From the NCBI GenBank assembly GCA_019243635.1, contig JAFAUB010000008.1:1-64000 (forward strand): a stretch of 64,000 nt of DNA. Reading direction: 5' to 3'. The stretch's first letter is position 1, and the number at the start of each line of letters is the position of its first letter. The stretch is from Pseudonocardiales bacterium. GTDB taxonomy: Bacteria; Actinomycetota; Actinomycetes; Mycobacteriales; Pseudonocardiaceae. Positions 54,514 to 63,253 of the stretch are shown in pieces. The translations under genes were made by a program, and so were the position numbers. The notes under the pieces are model-generated. The model was given only the letters and a program-made list of their open reading frames with translations. It had not been told where the DNA came from and did no database searches.

Positions 54514-55623
54514 ATGACCGACGTGTCGAGAACGTTGACGATGATCGACCTGTTCGCAGGCTGCGGCGGCATGACTGCGGGCTTCGTCCGTCACGGCTTC
54601 GACCCGGTCCTGTCCGTGGAGTGGAACCTCCCCGCGGCGGCGACCTACGCGGCGAACTTCGGCGAAGGCCACACCTACTGGGGCGACATCGCCGCGCTCC
54701 CGGACAGCGCGATCCCCGAAGCCGACGTGGTCATCGGCGGGCCTCCTTGCCAGGGCTTCTCCAATCTCGGCAGCCGTGATGTCAACGATCCCCGAAACCA
54801 GCTGTGGAAGCAGTACCTACGCGTCGTGCAGCACGCGCATCCGCAGGTGTTCGTGATTGAGAACGTCGACCGGTTCATGCAGAGCCCTCAGTTCCAGCTG
54901 CTGCGCAGCGAAGTCGACCACGGCACGATCAAAGACTACGAGCTGTCTTACGGCCTGCTGCTCGCGGCGGACTACGGTGTGGCACAGCGTAGGCTCCGCA
55001 CGATCGTCATCGGCTCTCGGATCGGCCGGATCCCGCTGCCTACCCCGACGCACGCGAAGGTCCCGTCGGGGGCGTTGAGGCCGTGGACGTCCGTTCAGGA
55101 GCGGATCGCCAGGTTACCCGAACGGCCGTCGACAACCGAGCTCCCCGAGGCGCGGACGACCTTCTTCGGTGAGACGGTGCCCGGCCGGTTCACGGGGCTC
55201 GACCTTCACTTCGGCCGTAAACCGCGGGAGCTGTCGCTCATGAGGTACGACTGTGTGCCCCCGGGCGGGGGACGATTCGACCTGCCGGACGAGCTGCTGC
55301 CGAACTGCTGGCGAAACAAGGCGACCGGCACTACCGACGTGATGGGACGGATGCGCTGGGACGCACCATCGCTCACGATCCGGACCGAGTTCTTCAAGCC
55401 CGAGAAGGGTCAGTACCTACACCCGCAGTGGGAGCCCGGCAACCGCAGACGCAGAGTGAACCGTGTCATCACACACCTCGAAGCGGCCTTACTCCAGGAC
55501 TTCCCTGACACGTTCACCTGGTGCGGATCCAAGATCGAGATCGCCAAACAGATCGGCAACGCCGTGCCCGTCGGGCTCGCGTCGTGCATTGCTGCGCATC
55601 TGCGTCGGTATCTCGTCACATGA
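54514..55623 (+). CDS. DNA (cytosine-5) methyltransferase
   Basis: The 369-aa protein has the ordered C5-MTase motifs: I (DLFAGCGGMTAGF), IV with the nucleophile Cys (GGPPCQGFSNL), VI (FVIENVDRF), VIII (QRRLRTIVIG) and X (QIGNAVPVGLA). With an NgoMIV-type nuclease next door, the predicted target is GCCGGC; the modified base is inference. The ATG at 54514 is chosen; an ATG at 54541 (MIDLF) is also possible. Confidence 0.9.
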   Translation: MTDVSRTLTMIDLFAGCGGMTAGFVRHGFDPVLSVEWNLPAAATYAANFGEGHTYWGDIAALPDSAIPEADVVIGGPPCQGFSNLGSRDVNDPRNQLWKQYLRVVQHAHPQVFVIENVDRFMQSPQFQLLRSEVDHGTIKDYELSYGLLLAADYGVAQRRLRTIVIGSRIGRIPLPTPTHAKVPSGALRPWTSVQERIARLPERPSTTELPEARTTFFGETVPGRFTGLDLHFGRKPRELSLMRYDCVPPGGGRFDLPDELLPNCWRNKATGTTDVMGRMRWDAPSLTIRTEFFKPEKGQYLHPQWEPGNRRRRVNRVITHLEAALLQDFPDTFTWCGSKIEIAKQIGNAVPVGLASCIAAHLRRYLVT

Positions 55624-55650
55624 GTCACATGGTTGGGTAGCGACGGTGGG

Positions 55651-56457
55651 CTACCTGAGGGGAGGCTGCGGCTCCTCGTCGTCGCTGCCGGTGAGCAGGA
55701 CGTGGGCCACCAGCTCGGGGTTGTCGTTCATCGGTACGTGTCCGCAGCCGGGCAGCCGCAGCAGTCGGGCGTGCGGGATCAGCCGGGTGACCGAGGCGGC
55801 CCGTGGCCGCCGGAACACCAGGTCCCGCGATCCCCAGGCGATGGTCACCGGCACGTCGGACACCCGACCCGTGAAGATGATCTCTTCGCCGGCCGCCAGA
55901 CTGGGCCGGAAACCCACCGCGTCGATCATCGCCCGCATGTCCTCCAGCAACACCCTCGGCTCGAGCAGGTCCGGACGGCCGAACAGCACGCCGCACATGA
56001 GGGTGCGCCCGGCCGCCGACCGAGACAACCGGACCGCGACCTTCGGGGGCATGTACCGCGCGGTGCGGTGCACCGATCGCACCATGCTCAGCGACACGCG
56101 CCGCTCCATCGGGCTCCACAGTCCCGCTGGGGACAGCGCCGTCGCGCTGCTGACCATCCCGTACCGGGCCAGCTCAAGGGAGATCAAGCCGCCCATCGAG
56201 TTCCCCGCCACATGAGGCCGGTCCAGCCCGAGGTCCGCGAAGAACTCCTTCAGCACGACCACCGCGGTGTCCAGGCCGTAGGACAGGTGGTTCGGCAGTG
56301 GGGGGGACTCACCGAAGCCCGGAAGGTCCAGGGAGATCACTTCGCGGTGCTCGGCCAACCGCTCCCGGACCGGGAGCCACCCCTGCCGCCGGTGCCCGGC
56401 CCCGTGCAGCAGAACCAGCGGCGGCCCCGCGCCGCAGCGGTCATAGGCTAGCTGCAC
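55651..56457 (-). CDS. Alpha/beta hydrolase
   Basis: The 268-aa protein has the oxyanion HGAGHR, the nucleophile elbow GNSMGG and the His in GCGHVPMNDNP. It is of the epoxide-hydrolase/haloperoxidase-like fold without a lid motif that decides the substrate. GTG at 56457 follows a TACAGT box with exactly 6 nt between, so the transcript is probably leaderless. It is divergent from hrpA. Confidence 0.85.
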   Translation of the reverse strand: MQLAYDRCGAGPPLVLLHGAGHRRQGWLPVRERLAEHREVISLDLPGFGESPPLPNHLSYGLDTAVVVLKEFFADLGLDRPHVAGNSMGGLISLELARYGMVSSATALSPAGLWSPMERRVSLSMVRSVHRTARYMPPKVAVRLSRSAAGRTLMCGVLFGRPDLLEPRVLLEDMRAMIDAVGFRPSLAAGEEIIFTGRVSDVPVTIAWGSRDLVFRRPRAASVTRLIPHARLLRLPGCGHVPMNDNPELVAHVLLTGSDDEEPQPPLR

Positions 56458-56463
56458 GTCACC

Positions 56464-56469
56464 ACTGTA
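56464..56469 (-). promoter_or_regulatory. -10 box of a leaderless hydrolase transcript
   Basis: Minus-strand TACAGT followed by GGTGAC, then the GTG at 56457. Confidence 0.55.
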
Positions 56470-56504
56470 GCGATTTGTGACCCACGAGTAACTAGTGCTC
56501 TAGG

Positions 56505-59500
56505 GTGTGTAATGGGGCCGGCTCAATGGTCCCGGCGCCCAGCCGGCTCCGTTCCCGCGCGATAAGGAGATCGCTGCTCGTGCGCGAATCGTCGGCCGAT
56601 CCGCGGGTCGCGCGCCGTGTCGCTCGCCGGGGGGCCTCGGTGCCGCGGATCCACTACCCGCGGGCGTTGCCGATCAGCCGGCACACCGGCGAGATCGCCG
56701 CGGCGATCCGGGACCACCAGGTGGTAGTCGTCGCCGGGGAGACCGGGTCCGGAAAGACCACCCAGCTTCCCAAGATCTGCCTGGAGCTGGGCCGCGGCGT
56801 CCGGGGCGTCATCGGGCACACCCAGCCGCGCAGGCTGGCGGCGCGCACGGTGGCCGAGCGCATCGCCGAGGAGCTGGACGTTCCGCTCGGTGGCGTGGTC
56901 GGCTGGAAGGTGCGGTTCACCGACACGTCGTGCGAGGACACCCTGGTCAGGCTGATGACCGACGGCATCCTGCTGGCCGAGATCCAGTCTGACCCCACGC
57001 TGGAGCAGTACGACACATTGATCATCGACGAGGCGCACGAACGCTCGCTGAACATCGATTTCGTGCTGGGCTACCTCAAGCGGCTGCTGCCTCGCCGTCC
57101 GGACCTGAAAGTGATCATCACTTCGGCGACCATCGACCCCGAGCGGTTCGCCCGGCACTTCGACGGGGCACCGGTGATCGAGGTCTCCGGCCGTACCTAC
57201 CCGGTGGAGATCCGGTACCGCCCCTACGGCCCGGACTCACCGGACAGCACCGACGACCGCGACCAGACGCAGGCGATCTGCGACGCGGTGGCGGAGCTGC
57301 GCGGTGAGGGTCCCGGTGACATCCTGGTCTTCACCTCCGGTGAGCGGGAGATCCGCGACACCCGGGCCGCCTTGCACGCACTCGGGCTACCGGACACCGA
57401 GATCCTGCCGCTGTACGCGCGGCTGTCGGCGGCCGAACAGCACCGGGTCTTCCAGCCGCACCGCGCGCGCCGGATCGTGCTGGCCACCAATGTGGCGGAG
57501 ACGTCGCTGACCGTACCGGGCATCCGGTACGTGATCGACGCCGGCACGGCCCGGATCTCCCGCTACAGCCGCCGGCTCAAGGTGCAGCAGCTGCCGATCG
57601 AACCCATCTCACGAGCCTCGGCCGCCCAGCGCGCCGGTCGGTGCGGACGCACCGCGGACGGCATCTGCGTCCGGCTGTACTCGGCGCGGGATTATCAGTC
57701 GCGACCGGAGTTCACCGAGCCGGAGATCGTGCGCACCCACCTCGCGTCGGTGATCCTGCGGATGGCGGCCCTGAACCTGGGCGAGGTGGCCGCGTTCCCG
57801 TTCATCGACCCACCGGAGGGCCGCCAGGTCTCTGATGGCGTACAGCTGCTGCGGGAGCTGGGCGCGCTGGAGATGTCCACGATGGAGCCCACCCGGCTGG
57901 GGCGCACCCTCGCGCGGTTGCCGCTGGACCCCCGGCTGGCCCGGATGGTGGTGGCGGCGCAGCACAACGGGTGCCTGGATGAGGTCCTGGTGATCGTGGC
58001 GGCGTTGTCCATCCAAGATCCGCGGGAGCGCCCGGCCGACGCCGAGGCGGCCGCCGACGCCCAGCACGCACGGTTCGCCGGCGAAGACTCCGACTTCCTG
58101 AGCCTGCTCGCCCTCTGGCGCCACCTCGACGAGCGGCAGCGGGCGCTGTCCTCCACCCGGTTCCGCACCCTGTGCAAGGCGGAGTTCCTGCACTACCTGC
58201 GGGTGCGGGAGTGGCAGGACCTGCACGGGCAGCTGCGCCGGATCACTCGTGAGCTGGGGATGCCGGCGCACCCCGCGCCCCAGCCCGCGCAGCCACCACA
58301 GGTGCACGTCTCGTTGCTGGCCGGGCTGCTCTCGCATATCGGGATGCTCGACCCCGAGACCCGCGACTACCTGGGCGCCCGCGGCGCCCGGTTCGCTGTC
58401 TTCCCCGGGTCAGCGCTGTTTCGCAAGCCGCCGAGCTGGGTGATGGTCGCCGAGCTGGTGGAGACCTCCCGGCTGTGGGGCCGGATCGCCGCGCGGATCG
58501 AGCCGCAGTGGGTGGAACCGCTGGCCGGCCACCTGGTCAAGCGCGGCTACAGCGAGCCGCACTGGGAACGCAAGCGCGCCGCCGTGGTGGCCTACGAGAA
58601 GGTCACGCTCTACGGCATCCCGATCGTGGCGTCGCGCAAGGTCGACTACTCCGGCGTCGACCCCGAACTGTCCCGCGAGCTGTTCCTCCGGCACGCTCTG
58701 GTGGAGGGTGACTGGGAGACCCGGCACGCCTTCTTCCACGCCAACCGGGCGCTGCTCGACGACGTCGAGGAGCTGGAGCAGCGGGCCCGTCGGCGCGACA
58801 TCCTGGTCGACGACGAGACCCTGTTCGACTTCTACGACCAGCGTATCCCCGCCGAGATCGTCTCGGGCGCGCACTTCGACAGCTGGTGGCGAACGGCCGG
58901 CGTGGCCCCGCCGGGGCTGCTCGACTTCGACCCCTTGATGCTGGTCACCGGGCAGGGCGTGAGCGAGGCGGACTACCCCGACTCGTGGCGTCACGGCACG
59001 CTGAGGCTGGAGCTGTCCTACCAGTTCGAACCGGGTGCCGAGGCTGACGGCGTGACCGTGCACGTGCCGCTGCCGGTGCTCAACCAGCTCACCCCCGCCC
59101 CCTTCACCTGGCAGGTCCCCGGGCTGCGGGAGGAGCTCCTCGTCGCGCTGCTCAGGTCACTGCCCAAGCCGCTGCGCCGGCGGCTGGTGCCGGTGCCCGA
59201 GCGCGCCAAGGCCCTCCTGGCCCGGATGACGCCCTACGGTGGCCTGGTTGCCGGCTCAGCCGGCGGTGAACCGCTGCTGGACGCCCTGGAGCGCGAGCTC
59301 GGCCAGGCGGGCGTGCCGGTGCGCCGTGAGGACTGGCGGCTCGACCAGGTGCCGGACCACCTGACGATCACCTTCCGGGTGTACGAGGGTACGGCGACCC
59401 TGGCGCGGGGCAAGGATCTCACCGCGCTGACCCAGCAGGTGCAGCCGCGGCTGCGGGCCACCGTGGCACGCGCGGATGTCGGTGGTCTGCAACGCCGGGG

Positions 59501-60353
59501 CCTGCGCAGCTGGGATATCGGGACGCTGCCGCAGGTCCACCAGCAGGAGCAGGCCGGTCATCTGGTCACCGCCTACCCGGCGCTGGTCGACGAGGGGGAC
59601 ACCGTCGCCGTCGCGCTCCTGCCCACCGAGGCCGAGCAGCGCCGCGCCATGTGGGCGGGCACCCGGCGGCTGGTGCTGCTGGCGGTGCCCGGGTTGGTCA
59701 AGTCGGTCCAGCGCGGCCTCGAGGCGCGGGCCAGGCTGGTGCTGGCCCGCAACCCCGATGGCACTACCGAGGCCCTGCTGACCGACTGCGTCGACTGTGC
59801 CGTCGACGCGCTGATCGCCGCCTGCGGCGGACCGCCCCGCGACGAGGACGGCTTCACCCGGCTGCGGGACCGGGCGCACGCCGAGCTGGCCGACGCGGCG
59901 CGCGCCGTGACCGCCCACGTCCAGCGCATCCTGACCCTCGCGCACACCGTCGAGGCGCGACTGGCCGAGCTCACCGTGCCGGTGTTCGCGGCCGCGGTCG
60001 CCGACGTCCGCGCGCAGCTGGCCGCCTTGGCCGGGCCCGGGTTCGTCACCACGACCGGCGCGCAGCGGCTACCCGACCTGACCCGCTACCTGCAGGCCAT
60101 CGCGCGCCAGCTGGACAAGCTGCCCCGCGACCCCGACCGCGACCGGAACTGGATGCACCGGATCAGCGCCGTCACCCAGGCCTACCAGCAGCTACGCGAC
60201 CGGCTCGGCGACGGGCCGGAGCCGCAACGGATCCGCTGGATGATCGAGGAGCTGCGGGTCAGCTACTTCGCCCAGGAGCTGCGCACCCTCTACCCGATCT
60301 CCGACCAGCGCATCTACCAGGCGATAGACGACCTGACCGGTCAGCGCTCCTAG
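56505..60353 (+). CDS. hrpA: ATP-dependent RNA helicase HrpA
   Basis: The 1282-aa DEAH-box helicase shows motif I GETGSGKTTQ, Ia TQPRRLAARTVAERIA, II DEAHERSLN, III TSATID, and the C-terminal TNVAETSLTVPGIRYVIDAG and QRAGRCGRTADG motifs. HA2/OB-fold and DUF3418 regions (SQFRYLEQ-like DLHGQLRRITRELG, VIVDP ends) follow. The length fits HrpA (about 1,300 aa), not HrpB. The start at 56505 is near a TAGGGT box; ATG at 56526 is an alternative. It probably acts in RNA processing or ribosome rescue. Confidence 0.95.
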   Translation: MCNGAGSMVPAPSRLRSRAIRRSLLVRESSADPRVARRVARRGASVPRIHYPRALPISRHTGEIAAAIRDHQVVVVAGETGSGKTTQLPKICLELGRGVRGVIGHTQPRRLAARTVAERIAEELDVPLGGVVGWKVRFTDTSCEDTLVRLMTDGILLAEIQSDPTLEQYDTLIIDEAHERSLNIDFVLGYLKRLLPRRPDLKVIITSATIDPERFARHFDGAPVIEVSGRTYPVEIRYRPYGPDSPDSTDDRDQTQAICDAVAELRGEGPGDILVFTSGEREIRDTRAALHALGLPDTEILPLYARLSAAEQHRVFQPHRARRIVLATNVAETSLTVPGIRYVIDAGTARISRYSRRLKVQQLPIEPISRASAAQRAGRCGRTADGICVRLYSARDYQSRPEFTEPEIVRTHLASVILRMAALNLGEVAAFPFIDPPEGRQVSDGVQLLRELGALEMSTMEPTRLGRTLARLPLDPRLARMVVAAQHNGCLDEVLVIVAALSIQDPRERPADAEAAADAQHARFAGEDSDFLSLLALWRHLDERQRALSSTRFRTLCKAEFLHYLRVREWQDLHGQLRRITRELGMPAHPAPQPAQPPQVHVSLLAGLLSHIGMLDPETRDYLGARGARFAVFPGSALFRKPPSWVMVAELVETSRLWGRIAARIEPQWVEPLAGHLVKRGYSEPHWERKRAAVVAYEKVTLYGIPIVASRKVDYSGVDPELSRELFLRHALVEGDWETRHAFFHANRALLDDVEELEQRARRRDILVDDETLFDFYDQRIPAEIVSGAHFDSWWRTAGVAPPGLLDFDPLMLVTGQGVSEADYPDSWRHGTLRLELSYQFEPGAEADGVTVHVPLPVLNQLTPAPFTWQVPGLREELLVALLRSLPKPLRRRLVPVPERAKALLARMTPYGGLVAGSAGGEPLLDALERELGQAGVPVRREDWRLDQVPDHLTITFRVYEGTATLARGKDLTALTQQVQPRLRATVARADVGGLQRRGLRSWDIGTLPQVHQQEQAGHLVTAYPALVDEGDTVAVALLPTEAEQRRAMWAGTRRLVLLAVPGLVKSVQRGLEARARLVLARNPDGTTEALLTDCVDCAVDALIAACGGPPRDEDGFTRLRDRAHAELADAARAVTAHVQRILTLAHTVEARLAELTVPVFAAAVADVRAQLAALAGPGFVTTTGAQRLPDLTRYLQAIARQLDKLPRDPDRDRNWMHRISAVTQAYQQLRDRLGDGPEPQRIRWMIEELRVSYFAQELRTLYPISDQRIYQAIDDLTGQRS

Positions 60354-60437
60354 TGCCGCAACGGCACTTCTCCGTGTCAGGGGGTTCACCGCGGTGAAAC
60401 CGCAGCATGATCGTCGAAAGTGGGGTGTGGCCGTGCG

Positions 60438-60620
60438 GCGGCGCAGCACCGACAGGACTTCAAGATCCACTAACGATGGGGCGTGCAGATCGGGATCGGC
60501 CGGCAACCGGCCGCGGGCGAGATCCCCGTCGACGTCATCGTCCGCCAAGGCGCTCACCAGGACGCGCCGTAGCACCGCGTGCGTCTCCGCAGGTACATGG
60601 CGCACCTGGATCGTGGTCAT
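60438..60620 (-). pseudogene. Fused vapBC toxin-antitoxin remnant
   Basis: From the ATG at 60620 the frame reads MTTIQVRHVPAETHAVLRR, the N-terminal ribbon-helix-helix start of a FitA/VapB-type antitoxin. It runs directly into VLVSALADDDVDGDLARGRLPADPDLHAPSLVDLEVLSVLRR, an N-terminal PIN-domain (VapC) segment with its Asp and Glu. The rest of both proteins is missing, so an in-frame deletion joined the two. The frame continues antisense to hrpA without similarity. Confidence 0.65.
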
Positions 60621-60909
60621 GCCGGCACCGTAGCGCCGTTGCATGCAGCTGGCCGGCATCGGGCCGCCCCGTGGTAGAAGACGCCTTCGCCCGGGTGCGC
60701 GACCGCGTCCACGCCGAGCCGGCCGACGCGCACACCACAGTCGGCGTGCACCCACTCGCGCGATAGATACTCGGTGAAGCCGGGCCTCCACTACGGAGCG
60801 TCCCCTACCGTCCCGTCCTTAAGATCAACACTGCCGATGCCCTCTGGTGATCCTGAGGCTACTCACTCTCACCTCCTGTCAGCCTTCCTGACCGACGAAG
60901 GTCTCAGCG

Positions 60910-61125
60910 GTGCTCAAGCTGATCGAATCCGACGGCTGGCAGTTGACTCGAACCCGTGGATCGCACCGTCAGTACAGGCATCCGACGAAGTCCGGTCTGG
61001 TGACAGTCCCGGGAAAGCCGAGCGACGAACTGCATCCGAGGACCTTGAGCGGCATCTTGAAGCAGGCCGGGCTCAGGGGCAACACTGGCAGCACCGGTGC
61101 GGCTGGGAAGAGGAAGGAAACATGA
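60910..61125 (+). CDS. hicA: HicA-type mRNA interferase toxin
   Basis: The 71-aa protein has the HicA pattern VLKLIESDGWQLTRTRGSHRQYRHPTKSGLVTVPGKPSDELHPRTLSGILKQAGL, with the catalytic His in GSHRQY. The family normally starts MKVxxVLKLIE; here the expected start codon is ACG (60895-60897, ACG AAG GTC TCA GCG GTG), so initiation must use the GTG at 60910 or an inefficient ACG. Its stop overlaps the hicB start (ATGA). The C-terminal tail after ILKQAGL is unusual. Confidence 0.75.
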   Translation: MLKLIESDGWQLTRTRGSHRQYRHPTKSGLVTVPGKPSDELHPRTLSGILKQAGLRGNTGSTGAAGKRKET

Positions 61126-61340
61126 TCAGCTATCTGATCATCATCGAGGGCGACGGTTCGACCGACTACTCGGCCTACTGCCCCGACCTCCCGGGCGTCG
61201 TGGCGACCGGTGACAGCATCGACGAGTGTGCGGCCGAGATGCAGGACGCGATCGCCTTCCACATCGAGGGCCTGCACGACGCCGGTGAGCCCGTGCCACC
61301 CTCGACCAGCCGAGGGCGAACGGTCGAAGTCGCCGCCTGA
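61122..61340 (+). CDS. hicB: HicB-type antitoxin
   Basis: The 72-aa protein has the HicB pattern YLIIIEGDGSTDYSAYCPDLPGVVATGDSIDECAAEMQDAIAFHIEGLHDAGEPVPPPST-like: a ferredoxin-like fold that neutralises HicA. AGGAAGGAAA precedes the ATG, which overlaps the hicA stop (ATGA). There is no C-terminal DNA-binding domain, so it is a short HicB. Confidence 0.85.
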   Translation: MISYLIIIEGDGSTDYSAYCPDLPGVVATGDSIDECAAEMQDAIAFHIEGLHDAGEPVPPSTSRGRTVEVAA

Positions 61341-61479
61341 AGTCCCGCAGGCGCGATGCGCCTGGCCAAGGTCCACATCAGAGGACGTCTCGGTCCGGTG
61401 AAGGGCGTGTGCTTCGTGTCGATCTGACGTTGGTATGTACCGGTCGCCACCAAGATCTAGGACCGCGACTTTCTGAGGC

Positions 61480-62006
61480 GACCAACGGCGGCGGACTGCG
61501 TGGACATCGACCCCGAACTCGTCGACCTCGCTCGCGAACGACTTGCCGCCAACGGTCACACCCCGACCCTGGCCGCCGTCGACGGTCACACCGGATACCC
61601 ACCGGGCGCCCCGTATGACCGGATCATCGCCACCTGCGCCGTACCCGCCATCCCGCCGCCTGGCTCGACCAGGCCGCACCCGACGCGTTGATCCTCGCCG
61701 ATGTCCACGGGGCACTCGGTGGCGGTTTTCCTCCTCGCCCGCGACGGCTCCCGCGCGGAAGTCGCTACCACGGCAACCGCGCGGATACCCTGTACGCCAG
61801 TACGGCCCCCAACGGCTATGGACCGCGTCGAGGAGGTCGCGACCTTCTGGAACAACGAGGGCCGACCGTCCTACGAACGCTTCGGCCTCACCGCCACACC
61901 ATTCGCCGAAGTCAATGATCGGCTTGGCCTACGGGAACGTCTTCGACACTCGCCCGATGCCCCATGGCGGCCAAGGCTGAACGAAGCACTACCACTCGGA
62001 GCCTGA
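61480..62006 (+). pseudogene. Fragmented isoaspartate-type methyltransferase
   Basis: Several frames hold consecutive parts of one SAM methyltransferase of the protein-isoaspartate (PCMT) type: VDIDPELVDLARERLAANGH-TPTLAAVDG and APYDRIIATCAVPAIPP in the first; ALILADVHGALGG in the second; and MDRVEEVATFWNNEGRPSYERFGLTATP in the third. Two or more frame changes near 61690-61720 break the gene and no N-terminal half is present. Related enzymes occur in FxLD and ATP-grasp RiPP systems, but that link is only suggestive here. Confidence 0.55.
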
Positions 62007-62027
62007 CGTTGGGCTACCGCAGGTGTC

Positions 62028-63023
62028 TTACCCCAGCGCCATGTGCATCCGGACCGTGGTGCCGGTGCCGATCCTTCCGGTGGGTATCTCCACCAGGTCG
62101 CAGAGCTCGTTGACCAGGACCAGCCCGTGCCCATGCGGCTGGGACCGGTGCGGCGGGATCCGGCCGACCAACCGGTCGCGCAGCTGGCCGCTGTCGCTGA
62201 TCTCGCAGACCAGGGTGCCGGTCTGCGAGTCCTGCCACAGCGACAGCACACCTGCGGCATGGGTGTGCACCAGTGTGTTGGTGGCGACCTCGGTGACCGC
62301 CAGGCACAGGTCGGTCACTCGATCGACCCGCAGGCCGGCCCGCAGCGCCCGTCCCTCGACGAACTCCCGGATGCCCGGCAGGTCAGCCGAGGAGCTGAAG
62401 ACCAGCATGTCACCCCACAGCTCTGGAGGGTCGGGCAGGAATCGGAGGCTCTCGTCGGCGACGGCGCGCGGGTCCCGGTACTCGGCGCTGAGCGCCCGCC
62501 GCGACCCCTCGAGCAGCACCGGATGGGTCTGCCGGGCCTGCGCCAGTGCTGTGGCGCCCAGCCGTCGGCAGTCGTACGGGCACAGAATGGTCGCCTCGTG
62601 GCCGGCCAGGGCGATGTTGAGGAGAGCCTCGTGCTGCACCGCGGCGCGGTACTCCGCGGCGGAGCGCTCCGGCCAGATCGGTTCGGCGACGACGCGGACC
62701 CGGCGCCCCGGCTGCGCCTGGATGAACGCATAGAGCACAGCGGGGATGATCCGGCCAGGGTTACGACCCGCCTGCGCCATGTCCACGAACTGGACACCCT
62801 CGCCATCGGAGCCCAGCATCGACCGCAGCACGTCGAGGCGCGACCCTGGCACCGCGACCAGCGCCAGCTCGGACGACTCGAGCCCCTCACGCAGGAACCG
62901 CGCGATGTCGATGGCGTAGTCCTGCTCGTCACGGTGGAACAACGCCTCGTGCACCAGCCCGGTACCGTCGAGCGTTACCCCTGCGGGCCGCCCTCCCCCA
63001 GCATCGGTGAGTAGATCCACCAT
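62028..63023 (-). CDS. MEDS-HATPase anti-sigma-type regulatory protein (RsbA-like)
   Basis: The 331-aa protein has an N-terminal MEDS sensory domain (FLREGLESSELALVAVPGSRLDVLR, VRVVAEPIWPERSAAEYRAAVQHEALLNIA, LCPYDCRRL) and a C-terminal HATPase_c domain of the RsbW type (CLAVTEVATNTLVHTH with the N-box, SDSGQLRDRLVG, HGLVLVNELCD). It probably regulates a stress sigma factor by partner binding or phosphorylation. AAGAGG lies 6 nt upstream of the ATG at 63023. Confidence 0.85.
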   Translation of the reverse strand: MVDLLTDAGGGRPAGVTLDGTGLVHEALFHRDEQDYAIDIARFLREGLESSELALVAVPGSRLDVLRSMLGSDGEGVQFVDMAQAGRNPGRIIPAVLYAFIQAQPGRRVRVVAEPIWPERSAAEYRAAVQHEALLNIALAGHEATILCPYDCRRLGATALAQARQTHPVLLEGSRRALSAEYRDPRAVADESLRFLPDPPELWGDMLVFSSSADLPGIREFVEGRALRAGLRVDRVTDLCLAVTEVATNTLVHTHAAGVLSLWQDSQTGTLVCEISDSGQLRDRLVGRIPPHRSQPHGHGLVLVNELCDLVEIPTGRIGTGTTVRMHMALG

Positions 63024-63104
63024 GCATCACCTCTTATGCTGGCGTCCATCTCTGAAGTGAAGACAATACAACTCTTCGTGCCTGGTACGCATCCGGTATT
63101 CACC

Positions 63105-63178
63105 CACAAGTGACGTCTGGTGATGGGTTGGTGACACCTGTGGGTGGGCATGCACGCGCACTAAGTGATCACTTGTGG
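63105..63178. promoter_or_regulatory. Spaced dyad and palindrome between the RsbA-like and acyl-CoA dehydrogenase genes
   Basis: CCACAAGTGA (63105-63114) and TCACTTGTGG (63169-63178) are inverted copies; the second overlaps the palindrome AAGTGATCACTT (63163-63174). This lies in the 230-bp divergent region between the genes at 63023 and 63254, a likely operator. Confidence 0.5.
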
Positions 63179-63253
63179 TGATGTGGGGCATGAACGGGGG
63201 CGCGGCGGGCGGGAGTCGCGGCGCGGCGAGCGCACCAGGAGGACTATCGGCCC

